Source: Mytilisepta virgata (Eukaryota > Mollusca > Bivalvia > Mytilida > Mytilidae). From it: a stretch of DNA of 64,000 nucleotides. Every line of letters begins with the position of its first letter. Position 1 is the stretch's first letter. Made by a program: the position numbers and the translations under genes. Shown here piece after piece: positions 38,534 through 51,948 of the stretch. Location: assembly GCA_028015205.1 (NCBI GenBank), contig CM051517.1, forward strand, positions 57,039,455 through 57,103,454, in the 5' to 3' direction. The notes under the pieces were generated by a model, which was not told where the DNA came from, did no database searches, and saw only the letters and a list, made by a program, of their open reading frames with translations.

Positions 38534-41500
38534 CTAAATTACATCTTTTTTTTCAGATACAAGTCTATTGCAGTTCCATAAAAAAAATTTTAAGTGGTTC
38601 ATGAAGTTGTCAAAATTCATGTAAGAGAGCTGGCTTTTTAATTTCCTCAATTTTGAATTGTTCTGTTCAACCATTTGTGTGTTGATATTTCTTAGTCTCT
38701 CATGATTCCTGGCATGATACACCTTAGAACAAGCTGAAATGGAAAAATGATTAGGTAATGAGTGTCTTTAATTTCCAAAATTCCTCATCACTGTATAAAT
38801 TAGTACAGGTAGATGATATCCTGATTAAACTGTGTACTGTGGATTCATTTATTTTCATGGAAGCCAATTTCTGTGGTCAGTTGAAAATTTGTTGTTTCGA
38901 GGATATTAAATTTTGTGGTTTTGTAATTTTTTAGTAATAACACATAGTGAAATATGTATTTTGTTGTATATTTAAATTTGTGGTTGCTGTGTGCCCATGA
39001 AAATCACAACTAGAGGCTCAGAGGGCTGAGCCTGTATCGCTCACCTGACATGAAAGCCTTTTTTTATGTACCCCAAAGAGATTTTGTCACTTCTCCCAAT
39101 CATTATGTAGTGTGGTAAGCATTATAGGGACCAAATTTTTCTTCATCAAGGTCCTTCTACTTACAGGTCGACATACTCTAAAATTCAGTGGTTCTCCAGA
39201 AGATTTTTGTATGTATTTCCCATGGGATCTTATGTTAGCCTAAGTCATCTGCTGGTGGCCATCTAATGAGGGATTCAACACTTATGAGGTCAGCCCCCTA
39301 TGAGAAACATTCAGGCCATGTTTGCTTTCAAGCAATTCTGTAGATTCTTGTTTTGTTTTTATATCAGCTAATCAGAAACAAGAACTGCCCATGGTGCCCA
39401 TATTAGTATTCCGATTGGGACAAATTGAGAAAAGTTTATAAAGGACCTTCCATATATGCTTCATATCAAGTTTTGTTCCATTTGGCCAAGCAGTTTCAGA
39501 GGAGAAGATTATTGAAAACTCAGCCAATCAGAAACAACAATTGCCCATGGTGGCCATGTTTATTGTTTGATCGGGACGAAATGAGCAAACTTTATAAAGG
39601 ACCTTACATAGATGCTTCCTGTCATGTTTAATTCCATTCAGCCCAGTGGTTTCAGAGAAGATTAAAATGTGAAAAATTAAAAGACAGACGGACAGACGAC
39701 AGATGCCAAGTGATGACAAAGCTGATAACCACGAAAATTGGTATCCAACGAAATAAAATGAATCTACAGTATGTACTAATGTTTTTATTTTTAAGATATA
39801 CTTTGTATATACAGACTGTGGTACCAGGATATTCTATATGTGTACATTCTATCCTGTTCAACTGTGTATGCAAAATATGTACAAATCTGTGAAACTAATC
39901 ATGCACTCTGTAAACACTGTACTTCAAAGACAAAGTGTAAACATAACTTGTACAACATGCACTGTAAGTAAATTTTAATGAAATATTCAGATCTTATGCA
40001 TCAAAACTGGTATCTTAAAACATTTATTAAAAATATATTTACATCTTATACATGTATAAGAAACAATGAATTTGACTGGTGAAAAGCTGGTGTATTGTTC
40101 ACATATTTCTTCATTTAAACTGACTAATCTACTTTCCTCGGTATATAGTATACCTTGTGTTTTAATGAACTCAATATTCAGTTTAGCGTAACAAACATGT
40201 CATGCATGGTCGGGATAGTTGGAAACAATATAAGTCTTTGGATTAAATTTAACCTGCCTAGGGGCTCAAGAGTGGTATTTTTTCAATTTTCCCTCCCAAA
40301 CATGAAACAGTTCTGTTTTGTTTCAGTATTGTAGAGTTTAATGTAGAAGTGTTTTTCGATATGAATGATGAAAATGACTTGTAATATAAAGTTTTACTTA
40401 CATTTGTGGTTTCCCCAGTGCAAATTATCTACTACAAATAAAGTATTCCGGAAAAAATCTGGATCCCTGTTCAAAGAGTATGCATGCAGATTACATGCAT
40501 TGTCATAAACTACTGTTGATGGTGCTGAAACAAATGGAATTTATAACTATACTCAAGTAATTTTTAAAGACACAAACTTGCTCTCGTCTAAACAAGGCTT
40601 CAATTTCTAGCATTGGCTTTATTACATGTATGTATTTTGTAGTCTCAATTCTGATTGGCTGAAAAAAGAAAAAGGGTTATAAAGAGTTTGTAGAGACTCA
40701 TGATACCCGATTAAAACATAACAATTAAAACCTTAAATAATCCAAGTTATTAAAAACACTTTTTATCAGTTAAATATATTTCAGTTTGAAAGGACAGTAC
40801 ATAAAACCAATATCTAAGAACCACGGACAAAAATCTTACCTTTCTTAAATCGTGTTCTTAGAAATGTAAATGGTACATTTGGCGACTCATTATTTTCCAT
40901 CACTTGAAACCCATAACAAAAACCTATAAAGTAAAAAACACATATAAACAATTCAACTCATGGTCACAGTCTTTGTGCATCCCTAAATCAAATAGGAAAG
41001 TTAATAAAAAAGACCCCTTCATGTAACTCCTACTAATTTAAAATTCCAATGAAAAATCAACCGTTTATCTTTCCTGACAAATCCTTGATAATGAAGAACA
41101 GCTACAGTATCTGTATCCTAAAGTTTCAGCATAGAATGAGTGCTTATATTGCAGTGCTTTGTCTTGAAGGTTGCAGTGAAATTCTCAGCTCAATAAAACT
41201 TCTGTATGTATTGTCAATTGACCAAGGGTTGGAAAAAAAACACTCAATACTAGTAATGATTACACTGTTAGTGTATACTTGTTAAAACCAATTAAATTTG
41301 GTTAATATTGGTCAATTGAAATTTGGAGAAGTTATTATTAGTTGCCGTATTTGTTTGATTAATTATAGTGCAAATATAACCGGTTTCAGAAATTGCTTCT
41401 ACCTACATGTATTTTAAAAAGAGCTATTTTTTAAAATTTAAATGACCAGATAATCTTTATGTTTTAAGTTGAAGAAAAAATTGACACTTTCTCTTTTTAA

Positions 41501-44500
41501 TATAGGTAGAAGCAATATCTGAAACTGGTTTTGATCTTACAATTGAACAACTACTTTGATTATATTCTCACTATTACAATCAATTTAAAACTGTTTTGTC
41601 CCTGCCAAGGGTACTCATCAGGTGGCTTCTGGCTACCACTAGTTTTTTTCTTTTTCAAAGTTGTCTTTCTTTTTGTTTTCTTCCCCATCTTTTGAAATTG
41701 CATATTATTAATTATGATGGTCCACACAAGGGTGTACAGAATTTTACCCTGGCATATGAGGTTGAAAAAATGCTAAATATGGGCTTAGTCTGATTATTCC
41801 AACATTATAACATACTCACCTTGGTTGTTATTATTTTGAAATTAAAAAACTGCCAGCTGATATTTTTATTTTTTCAATTTTTACTTGTTACGAAAGGTTC
41901 ATATTATATGACTTCTCCTTACCATGTTTACAAAAAACTGTGAATATTCCAGGTAACAATGTAGGATGTCTAGTAGATTCTTTCTTACATGAATCTGTCT
42001 CTTTTTTGGTTTTGTCGGAATTAAAATATCCTCTTTCCCTTACTTTCTGTAACAGTGGGAAAAATGCTCCGACGTCTATCGCTACATCGATATCTGCAGT
42101 AAGATGGTCTTTAGGAGTACCTTTAAATGTGTCTTTTGATTTTTCAAAGACAGCAGTTATTATTGTCTTCACATTGCCATCAAGTATTCCAATGTCTCTG
42201 ATAATCTCAAAGAGCATTGGAAGGTTTTGTTGCACTGCTAACAGCAGATCTGGATGGTTAGCCAAATGATCTTTTGTTTTAATGACATTTTCAAGGATCA
42301 TATCATTTCCATCCAAACAGGATAAGAGTGCACAGGCAGGTGAAGAACTACTCAACAGTTGTATAAGTGAGTGGTACTCCTTTGGGCATATGGTGGTACA
42401 GCCTATATCTTTTAACATATTAAAAAAATTCAATGCTGATGGTAAATATTTCTTGATGTTGTCTACAATAATTTGGAATTCTGTATCCTCTAGAGCAATA
42501 CCGCTTGAATATTTGTGCAGTAATGATCTTGTTCTTTTATCATTTATTATTACTCTGTCTTTGTACCTAGTACAAAAAAAAACAAAAAACGATAAATATT
42601 TACAATCGTAGTCACACATTTTCCTTCACATTTCAGGAAAAAAATCTGTGATATGGCTAAAATATTGCCAAAATAGCATAAAACAACAATCAATCAATCA
42701 ACAAGCCAAAAAAGAATGCAATCATACTACAAAGTGTTTGTCAAAAGTATATTGTGAAGACTGGTTTTGTTTACTACAAGTAAACAAATGCAAAAACAGT
42801 ATAATAGTTATTATTATTTATTTGAATCCAGCAATATATTACACTTATAATGATATAAACATAATTATCACTAGTTAAATAGAAGACAGTGTGTGTTTAC
42901 TGAAAAAAAATATTGGAGGGAAATTATGTACTAACTTGGACTTATTTATGGTTCCATTAAACAGTCACATTGTTGTATGTGAATAGAAAAGAAATATGGT
43001 TTTTCATTTCTATGAACATTTTTTTTCAGTAAAAACTGTCATGCACAGATGATGTGACAAGAACAAGTAGTTAATCAATAGACAAAAATTTATTGCAAAC
43101 TGTATAAACTTATCTTCCATTCAAAACTTCCAATGGCTTCACAGCAGCACTTGTCCATTTGACAAAGCTCTTTCTAAATGAAAGTGCTGTAGCATCACAT
43201 ACAATAGTATCAGGTGTTTCTTTACAATGTGGACATGAGAATCCATGGGTATAATCAATTTTAAGTAAATCAAGATAGGCATACCAGGAGTGTCTGAACA
43301 TAGCATATGACATAATTTTCTTAAAATTGTTTACACCCATTTCCATCATGGTTTCTGCCCAAATATTGTAGTAAGCATACAGAGTGCACCTGTAAAAAAA
43401 AACATACTGTCAGTCTTTGCAGTATCTAGTTCATGATAGTAGTTCAATACATCACAATGTTTAATAATATTTAAAAACTATTTTTTCTCTTGATTTTGGT
43501 TTTACCCTTTTTTGGAGATTTTGACATCTAAATGTGCCCTTCAAAATTTGTCGTTTTTGTTTTGGCTTTCAACATTGTTGAGCAAAGTCAACTGATGAAA
43601 TATCATACATGTATCTTGAGTACATATTGAAGTCTTTTCCGATCAGTTTCATCTCTATGGAGATACTGACAGCCATTTACAAAAAAATTTGATTTTGAGC
43701 TTTAAGCAATTAAAAATATGATGAGAAACAGGATTCTCTTGATTTTTATATGGAGAGGTTTAGAAGAATTAATAAGGATTTCATTATAATTTCTAAACCA
43801 ATGAAATTATGAAAAGAAAATAAGGGGTTCATTGGTGAAAATTTTTCATGTTGGAACTGTGCATTGCTGATGATGCATTATTTGTTGAAATGGGCATGCA
43901 AAGATATCAATGACTGTTTATTTAAACCATCAAAATACATTAAACAAGAGAAGTTAAAAAATTTAAACTATAGCTAGAGGCTTTCAAGAGTCTGTATCGC
44001 TTACTCGGACTATGTCCATCTTGACTGGCTGCATGGAACATTGCTGTCACGTTCCAATAGGCTCACTGGTGGTAGCAAAAGCTCACATGACCCTTCAGAT
44101 CAGGTGAGCTAAAAACTGAAAGATGTCCTGCCAAAATCCTATCTCATGTTTCAAATATACGTGTTAGTGCATTTTCATCTTGTTGTCTTTATATTTTGTG
44201 ACTAGTTTGGTGCTTACACTATTTTACCTTGCATACAAGTAATGCCACATGTAATCATGCAACACTTCATGATGGACCAAAAATGAATTCATATTCAAGA
44301 TACAAGAACTTCCACCATCAAACAGTAGCTTGTTTTCACAATTACAGCATCTCTTTCCAAATACTGCAAGGAGAAGAAGCTCTGTATTAGTCATGTTAAA
44401 AGTGCACTGATTGAAGATATCATAATAAAATATTAGTAAAAAATTTTCTTTTATATGTAGCTAATGCATAAACAAAAGATAATAATATGATAACTGTTTT

Positions 44501-47500
44501 ATCATTACTTCTTTATTTTGAAAACTGTTACATTCTTAACATAAATTCCTTTTAATTTTATGATGGGGTCATTGAATACAACTCTGAAAGAGAACCACTT
44601 AAGCACCATTGCTGCCAAGATTCGTTCAAATTGGCCCAATAATTTCAGAGGAGAAGATCTTTAAGTTAAATTTTGATGAACCACAGATGCCAAGTGATGA
44701 GAAAAGTTCCAATGGCCTTTGAAGTCAAGTGAGCTCGAAAATTGGAAAATGATTAATTCAAGGAATTTTGGTACAAATTGTATCTTTGTTTGATAAATGT
44801 CACCGAAACAATTCAAATTTTAGAAAAAGAATCACCTGTTGCTTGGTGTACTTCATATTTACGAAATAACGGTATGCTGGTTTTTTGTTGACCAAAACAG
44901 TTATCATTCCATGGACTGTTACATTCATTACAAACTGGTGTTGCAAATTCATCAGGAAAAATTTGGAAAACATCATCCTCTTTAATAAAATCCAAAGATA
45001 AAAATGCTGGACGTAATTTTTCTGGAATTCTGAATTCAATTTCCTCCGTTGATAGAGATGTGTATATATATGTTGATGTATCGGCTCGTTTACTTTTTTC
45101 AATTAAATAAAGGAAATGGTGAATAATATCTGGTACTTCTTCATCATCTGATTTATCCATGTAATTTCTTATATATTTACAATGTTTGCAGTGTGCATGT
45201 TGACAAGTAAAACAATACAGACTGGATGACCAAACAGATACTACACCAGGGGTAATTTCCTTAGGCAAAACAGCAGTATACACAGTATTACTATCATTTC
45301 CAAGGTCCAATTCAACAAGGTCTGATCCCTACAAAATACAAAATGTCCGATATACTGTTTGATGTACATTATCATAGTCTTTCAAAGTATGTGGTCCTGA
45401 CCAGAACTGAAGAGTAGTAATCCTACTAATTATGCATATCTTGACCATCAAAATTGATATTGTATTACAGTTACCTGTAAATAAAAATAGACAAGTGACA
45501 AATATTACTGTTTGTTTAAATTATTATTGTGTTTCTTTTACAAAGGAGAATAATGTCTGATTATACAACAAGTTCCACTTGCATTGAAGTGTGATTGTTT
45601 CTCCTTGTTGATAATCTCAATGAAACTTTAAAGATGAAGAACAGCAATAAAAGCCCTGGTTCTCTGCTGTAACTTTTGTCTTGTGCATGTTTTGATTTTG
45701 TGTCAAGGTCATGTTTACCGTATCCTTTGTTACCATTATGTACAGAAAAATATCTGATAATTTTTTTAATTAACAATGTTGACCATTCACATATGCTTTA
45801 AATAATGGATTTTATTACCATTAAATCATTCTGAACAGGTATGCCATAAGAATGATCTGAAAAGAAAGGAATTATTATTTCAAGTTTATGAATGCAAATG
45901 TTTTTAATATATTTGGGGGAATTTTTCTTAAATAAATACATCAGAAGCAAAACCAACCTTAATCTACCGTAAAACAACAATATGTTCACTTAGATTAATT
46001 GTTTAAATGACTGATGACCAAAATAGGGAGAAAACTTACTGAAAATATTATTATGTATAAACCAAATTCATTTAGAAATTTTTATTAAATGAAAATACCG
46101 CATTACAAATTGACTGTTTGACAGAAAGATGAACATGTAGAACCCCCCCCCACCTGTGTTCTATATACTGTGGATTCATTTATTTTCGTGGATAGAGGAA
46201 AAAAGGCATTTCGTGGGATACCTAAATTCGTGGATTGCTGGCTTAGAAAAAAATATAAAAATTGTTGAAATATATTATATTCGTGGCTTGGCACATCAGA
46301 TATCATGAAAATACTGCGTCAAAACGTGCCGATGAGACTTTGATATTGTACAGTAAAATACTGATTGAAAGCGCTCATTAAACACAAGTCTAACAAACAG
46401 ATTCTTTAAATTTGTAACAGAACAATTAAATTTTGTCATGAATTTAACAAGATTAACAAAATCCGTAATTATTTACTCATTAGATTGAACAGGTGTGAAA
46501 TATATATTAACAAAATTGCAATCACTTGTCACCAATGCAAATACCTCGGGGGCATATACATACATATTTTAATCCGATTACAATCAATAATTTCTGCTTT
46601 ATTATCTTTTGACAAGATGTTTTTACTGTAATTTAGGAGAAAGTCTGTATTGTTTAGACCTACTTAGGATTTAGCTTTTTTTGAATGTTTGAATAAAAAA
46701 AAACGGAAGTGAATTCCGCGACAATTTACACATTCAAAATCTTTTTGAAGAAAATTGTTTGAGCGTTTATATGTTACCAAAGACAAAATTACATGAAACA
46801 GTGTATCCTCTGTGGATATAGCTGACTCATCATATGTCAGAATTCAAGTACATGCTGTAAAAACGCAATTGTTCAAAACTCCGTGGTTTCAAACTTCAGT
46901 GCATTTAAACAAGAGTAAAAATATTATTTTTCGTTGGATATTTAAATTCGTGGTTTACTGGGACCCACGATAACCACGAAAATTGGTATACAACGAATAT
47001 TAATGAATCCACAGTAATGTAATAGAGACTCATTGACAACTACTGCATATCCTTATAGTTTCATTTTATACAAACATTATAGTTAATGGACACCATTTAA
47101 TACAAAAAGACTGAAGATTGAAATGTGAAATCAATGATAAAAGAAAATAATGATTTACCCGACTCTATCAATTCAGGCTTTATTTCCCATAAAGGGTCTA
47201 GATCATAAACAATATGCTGAGTAAGTCTGATATGCTGACATCTTACTTCCTGAAAATCTTAAAATATAAACAAACAAAAATAAACATTTATTTTGAAATG
47301 TTTACTAATAGGTTTTTGAGCATAGGACACATACCAATCTAAAACATCTGCTATTATACCTAAGTCTGTATCAGGTTTAATTCTTACTGTAGAAAATAAA
47401 CATGCATAATCAAATTAACAGGGATAATGATTCAACATTTTTAATATCCCCTGTTTTTTCTAAATCTCATTGAAACTGAAAAAGACAAAAACAAAATAAA

Positions 47501-50500
47501 ACAAATATTGTGATGGAACAAACACATGAACAATTCAAACTAGTTCAGTCAAAACAAAGTATGCTCTTAATCAACTTAGCTGTAGATAGCAATGGCGATG
47601 TAATTTTAAATATTTCTGCCCTATATGGTGTCAGATTTTAATTAAGATATGTTGATGAGATGACTTGGGTATAAGGATAAAAACCTAATACACCAGCTCA
47701 CAACAATCAATGTCTAGGGGTTCTGCCCTTGACTTTGATTGTGGCTTGAGGTGTCTTATACACGTATCTTTAAAAATTGTTCTGTTTGAATAAGTTTATA
47801 TGACTTGGTGAAATTTTTCAATCAAGTGTATATTAAAATTTTTGTCACAAAAGCTGATCTTAGTCAACAGGTTTTGAAATTTTATCTTGCTGACAGTTAA
47901 TATCAAGCATTTATTTGTTGGCACTTTCAGGTCTTTTCTATTAAAGAACACAGTTTTCTTCACAAGATAACACAATATACATGTATATATACATTGAAAA
48001 TATAGTCTATTTGCCACAAAACAGGCAATGCTTGGTCAACCTTGCATTTCTACCTGTTTCTGAGGCTTGTACAATACACTGTATATTTACCACAATAAAT
48101 TGTATATATATTCTGTGACTAAGTTTTCTAATTTACAGAAAGAAATTGTAACACTTCCTTGAACTAACAAAATGTAAGACAACCTTATAATATTCATTTA
48201 TATAAATATACTAACCTTGAAAGGAATATTTTAGCTTGTCTGATAATGATGATATAAATTCAGCCCTGGTTTCATTACAGGTACAGCTGTACAACCATTT
48301 CACACCCTCAGTAAAAGACACCACCTTTCTTTTGACAATGTGAATTTTCCGTTTCTAAACATTTTAAAAATATGTAAACTAAAAGTTTACCAGGAATGTG
48401 ATAATAGGAAATACAATTTAGGCTTGGTTGTTTTATGCATGCCAATAATTGAATAGTGTGTCATTGGTGACCTTTCCTTATATCTTTTGTTTTATTAATT
48501 GGTTAAAAAAAGTTGAAATAATAGTGATTTTTTTTTTAAATTGAAGGCAAGTTCCTTTATAAATTTATTGTGTTAAACTAGAGGCTGCCAGGAGGATGTA
48601 TCGCTCACCTGGACTCTGTTCATCTCGAATGGCAGCCTGGAACATTGCTGTTAAGTACAAATTGGCTCACTAGTTTCAAACAAGAAGATCTTTCAGTGAA
48701 CTTTCCCATTAGGTACTATGTTAAACTATGTTTGGCTCTGGCAGCCATATTCAATGGCAGACAGGGTCATCAGATATAAGACCGAAAGAAAACCAATCAA
48801 AGACTATTGCTGCCAAATTTTGTTCCAGTGTGGTTTCTGACAAGAGGATCTTTCAGAAAATTTCCAAAAGTATCCTATGCTTAACTATGTTCGGCTCTGG
48901 CAGCCATCTTGGATGGCGGATTGGGTCATTTGAAAAATTCTAAAAGAGGATCACTTAAGGACCATTGCTGTCAAGTTTCATTCCAATTGGCTTAGTGGTT
49001 TCAGAAAAATAGATCTTTAAGTTAATTTCCAATAGGGTGCTGCGTTGAACTATGTTTGGCTCTGGTGGCCATCTTGAATGTCAGGCAGGTCATCGGATAT
49101 AATTCTGAAAGAAGAACACCTAAGGACCATTGCTGCCAAGTTTTGTTCCAATTGGCCACGTGGATTCAGACAAGAAGACCTTAAAGTACATTCCCCTGGA
49201 ATAGGGTTCTATGTTAAACTAGAGTGCACACAACAGTTTTTCTTAGAATTTTTCATGACGTCATGAATTGAAGGACCATACTCAAAAGATTGATAGCTGG
49301 ACAATTGGCTGTATCATATACCCATAGACAACCATATATCGAATAAAACATATTTCTTCAAGTTTTCACTATATATAAGTATTTTTAAGGAATTCCTTTC
49401 CAAATTCTTACAATTACAGAAAGATAACTGACAAAAAATAGGCCTCCCCCTTCAAATATTTCAAAAACAGACCAACTTCAGAGCATCCTAGCAAAGATTA
49501 CTGCGTAATTTAGAGAACTGAGTAAATGTGTTTTCCAAAGTACACATTAAACTGGTTTCAGCACATGTAGTTTCAGGGTACATTCGCCGCCTTTTAAAAT
49601 TGCTACATGAAGTGGTATAAAAATGTTGTGTTTTCACCTACACTATTTTTGGATGTTTTCAGAGTAGTCTCCCATTAATAAAACTATTCTGAAAATAATT
49701 ACTTTTTCACATTTCATGCATTTTTTTAAACTTAAAATAAAGCCAAGACTCTAATTTAAATAATGAAACCAAAAAACAATCAGAAATCAATATCTAGAAC
49801 TTATAAATAGAGGGAATTCCATACCTATGACATCATATATTTAGGGAAAAATCACTGGAATTTTATACGAAACTGTTGTTTGCATTCCTATGTTTGGCTC
49901 TTGCCGCCATCTTGGATGGCGGGCAGGGTCATCGGATACAATTCTGAAAGAGGACCACCTAAGGGTTCATTGCTGCCAAGTTTTGTTCCAATTGGCAAAG
50001 TGGTTACAGACAAGAAAATCTTCAAGTAAATTCCACATAGGGTCCTATGTTAAACTATGTTGGGCTCTGACGGCCATCTTGGATGACGAGCGGGGTCATC
50101 AGATATAATTCTGAGAGTGGACCACCTAAGGACCATTGCTGCCAATTTTTTTTTTCAATTGGTGCAGTGGTTTCACAGAAGATAATTAAAGGAAAGTTTA
50201 CTACGATGACGGACAATGGACACCACTGATGGCAATAGCTCACATGGCCTTTTAGGCCAGGTGAGCTAAAAAAAGACGTAAGAAAATAACAAGGTAAATT
50301 CTAAGCTCAAAATACAATACAGTTATATCTCATAATATGAGCACACACACAAGCTAGTTGATGTTTCATTAATAGAAAAAGACAGCAACTCCTTAAAATG
50401 TTTTAAACAAAAAACCACAATAATATGCACATCACCATTTCGAAATGGACAAGCATTTAAAAGTTCATAACTTCTGATTTAAATGTAGGATAAGCTAGCC

Positions 50501-51876
50501 TTCACAAATATCTGACAGCTAGAAGTCAACAGACAGATGAAGTTAATGTATTTTTTTCAGAAACAGTCACATACCATTATTTCCTGTTTGCTTTGATTAA
50601 AGTCTGCCATTGCAAAGGCAGTAAAATCTTCATTACATGGTGAAAAATAGCTCTCCTGATTGATTTGCATACAATATAATTGAAACTTATCATCAATAGG
50701 TATGCTGCATCGCACTGATGCACCAGCTTCACATTGGACAAAGTTTGGCATATCCTGAAATGATAAAATTTTACAGTGTGGTATACTGTTCCATACAAAT
50801 CTGACAGAAAGCTTACTATTCTGTATCATATAATTAATCAGTAATCAACTTCCACTTTATTTACGAGTCAGACACAAACTTGAAGGCAACTCAATTCTTA
50901 CATTGTATCATAAAGCTACAACACTGATGATCAAATTTAATCCCTTCCTTGTAATACATTTACAAGTAAAAAGAAAAATGACAAAACAATTTAAATGGAA
51001 GTACTGTAGGCCGTGAGATTACTAATACCCTAACTTACATTCAATGAACATACAAATAAAGAAAGGCAGGAAGTCAGGTGTATAGTATTGTAAAACAGGA
51101 GGCACATGTATATGCCATACAGGTGATTGATCCTGCCTATTTTTTCCGTCAAGAACTCCGGAGTTTAGGCTTTTGTGGCCTAAATTTTTATTTTCATTTA
51201 AACCAGAACATTCTGCATTCTGCATTTTTTTTTCACACCTAAAGTGATTAATCTTTTTATTTTGCCAAAATCCTGGTCCAGTTTATTTCAAATCTGATAC
51301 TTACTCCTCCAATAAAATCAAATGGTTGCTCCCTAACTAAAAAAAAATGTATTTTTTTAAAGGATTTTAGGGTAAATATCAGCTGTGTATTATACAATGC
51401 AAATTACAGCACTGAGAAAAACTGTTACTGAATTGAACTTAATGAAAAATGAAAGTATAAAATACATGGGTCTGAAAATAAATCACCAGAATTCCAGTTA
51501 CTGTCACTCCTTAAGTGTAATTCAGTCTGATCTATCTGATGTTGGAAACTACGTGTAATATATTTAACTGCATTTGTTTTTGACATAAAAATGTGTGTAT
51601 GTGATAGATAGGCTTAAAGACATGGGTAATCCACTTTATCGAAAAATCATTCAGAGCTGAGAAATAACAACTACACAGTACTTTTCATGAATAGTAAATT
51701 ACCGGGTTATTATCATTACTAATGTAAGCTTTCTCTGCAGGTATCCTATCACATGCTTTCTTTGGTGTCTTCGCTCCTGAAGGGCCTGTTTTTCTCAATT
51801 TTGGTGGTATTTTGCTAAGATCATACTTCGGAAGTCCTTTGCCTTGAATTTTATTGAGAGGGACTGATACAGGCTT
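38534..51876 (-). CDS. KDZ-superfamily transposase (HMGXB3-like), 13 exons, 5' end not found
   Basis: Exons in transcript order: 51703-51876, 50575-50754, 48216-48354, 47694-47713, 47159-47249, 45819-45856, 44836-45328, 44228-44363, 43114-43389, 41923-42566, 40840-40923, 40402-40524 and 38534-38733. They total 2598 nt in one frame, giving 865 residues plus stop. Cysteine clusters (CFTCQHAHCKHC, VCNEC, RCCNCENKLLFDG) precede the catalytic core. The core has FSCPHCKETPDTIVCDATAL (Asp489 of this partial numbering), VYDNACNLHAYSLNRDP (Asp766), VDNLHWGNH, and INTQMVEQNNSKL (Glu822), which is the DDE-like pattern of KDZ transposases. Vertebrate HMGXB3 carries a related region, from memory. The intron after 43114 starts ATAAGT rather than GTAAGT, yet phase requires splicing there. 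The 20-nt exon 47694-47713 is inferred mainly from phase. No initiator ATG was found upstream; the first exon probably lies beyond the array at 51949-54072. Confidence 0.85.
38835..39771. mobile_element. TACTGTGGATTCATT foldback MITE, interrupted
   Basis: The left end TACTGTGGATTCATTTATTT at 38835 and the right end AATGAATCTACAGTA at 39771 are inverted. The middle is split by a TGTATCGCTCACCTG repeat at about 39011-39728. It lies in the last intron of the transposase gene. Confidence 0.75.
39011..39728 (+). mobile_element. TGTATCGCTCACCTG-type repeat nested in the MITE
   Basis: It begins CTAGAGGCTCAGAGGGCTGA and GCCTGTATCGCTCACCTG and contains two diverged internal copies of AAAGGACCTTCCATATATGC. 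It ends with GACAGACGGACAGACGACAG and GCCAAGTGATG. The terminal AGGTGAGCTAAA is missing, so it is 3' truncated. Confidence 0.65.
40793..40831 (+). repeat. Solitary minisatellite/terminal-core unit
   Basis: One isolated copy (GGACAGTACATAAAACC followed by AATATCTAAGAACCACGGAC) lies outside any array. It is within 10 bp of the splice donor of transposase exon 40840-40923, on the opposite strand to that gene. Confidence 0.8.
43974..44114 (+). mobile_element. Short TGTATCGCT...AGGTGAGCT repeat copy
   Basis: CTAGAGGCTTTCAAGAGTCT starts it and CAGGTGAGCTAAAA ends it, so this is an internally deleted copy of the family seen at 48578-50270. It lies between transposase exons. A further fragment lies at about 44560-44735. 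Confidence 0.65.
46166..47016. mobile_element. TACTGTGGATTCATT foldback MITE
   Basis: The ends are inverted: TACTGTGGATTCATTTATTT and AATGAATCCACAGTA. Subterminal TTCGTGG and CCACGA words are also inverted. It lies in a transposase intron. Confidence 0.8.
48578..50270 (+). mobile_element. 1.7-kb repeat with internal 170-180 bp tandem units
   Basis: It starts CTAGAGGCTGCCAGGAGGAT with TGTATCGCTCACCTGG and ends GGCCAGGTGAGCTAAAAA. Four to five diverged units carry GGCTCTGGCAGCCATCTTGG and GACCACCTAAGGACCATTGC. About 650 bp (49220-49880) of unrelated sequence sits in the middle. It lies in a transposase intron. Confidence 0.75.
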
Positions 51877-51948
51877 CTGAAAAGTAAATGATATATAATT
51901 AATTTCTTGTGGTTACTATTATACTATTTATGAATGTTGGTCTATATC

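Noticed and set aside
41565..41694. Minus-strand lysine-rich frame (MGKKTKRKTTLKKKKTSG...) between two transposase exons
   Set aside because: No phase allows it to join the neighbouring exons; probably chance in an A-rich intron.
47345..47396. A 52-nt exon (VRIKPDTDLGIIADVLDW) in the transposase gene
   Set aside because: It has splice borders but leaves the next exon out of frame. The 20-nt exon at 47694-47713 restores phase, so the 52-nt segment is at best an alternative exon.
48216..51876. Treating the minus-strand exons as an ordinary host HMGXB3 gene
   Set aside because: No HMG box is visible, the gene lies between matching transposon termini, and its satellites carry the terminal motif. 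A domesticated copy cannot be wholly excluded.
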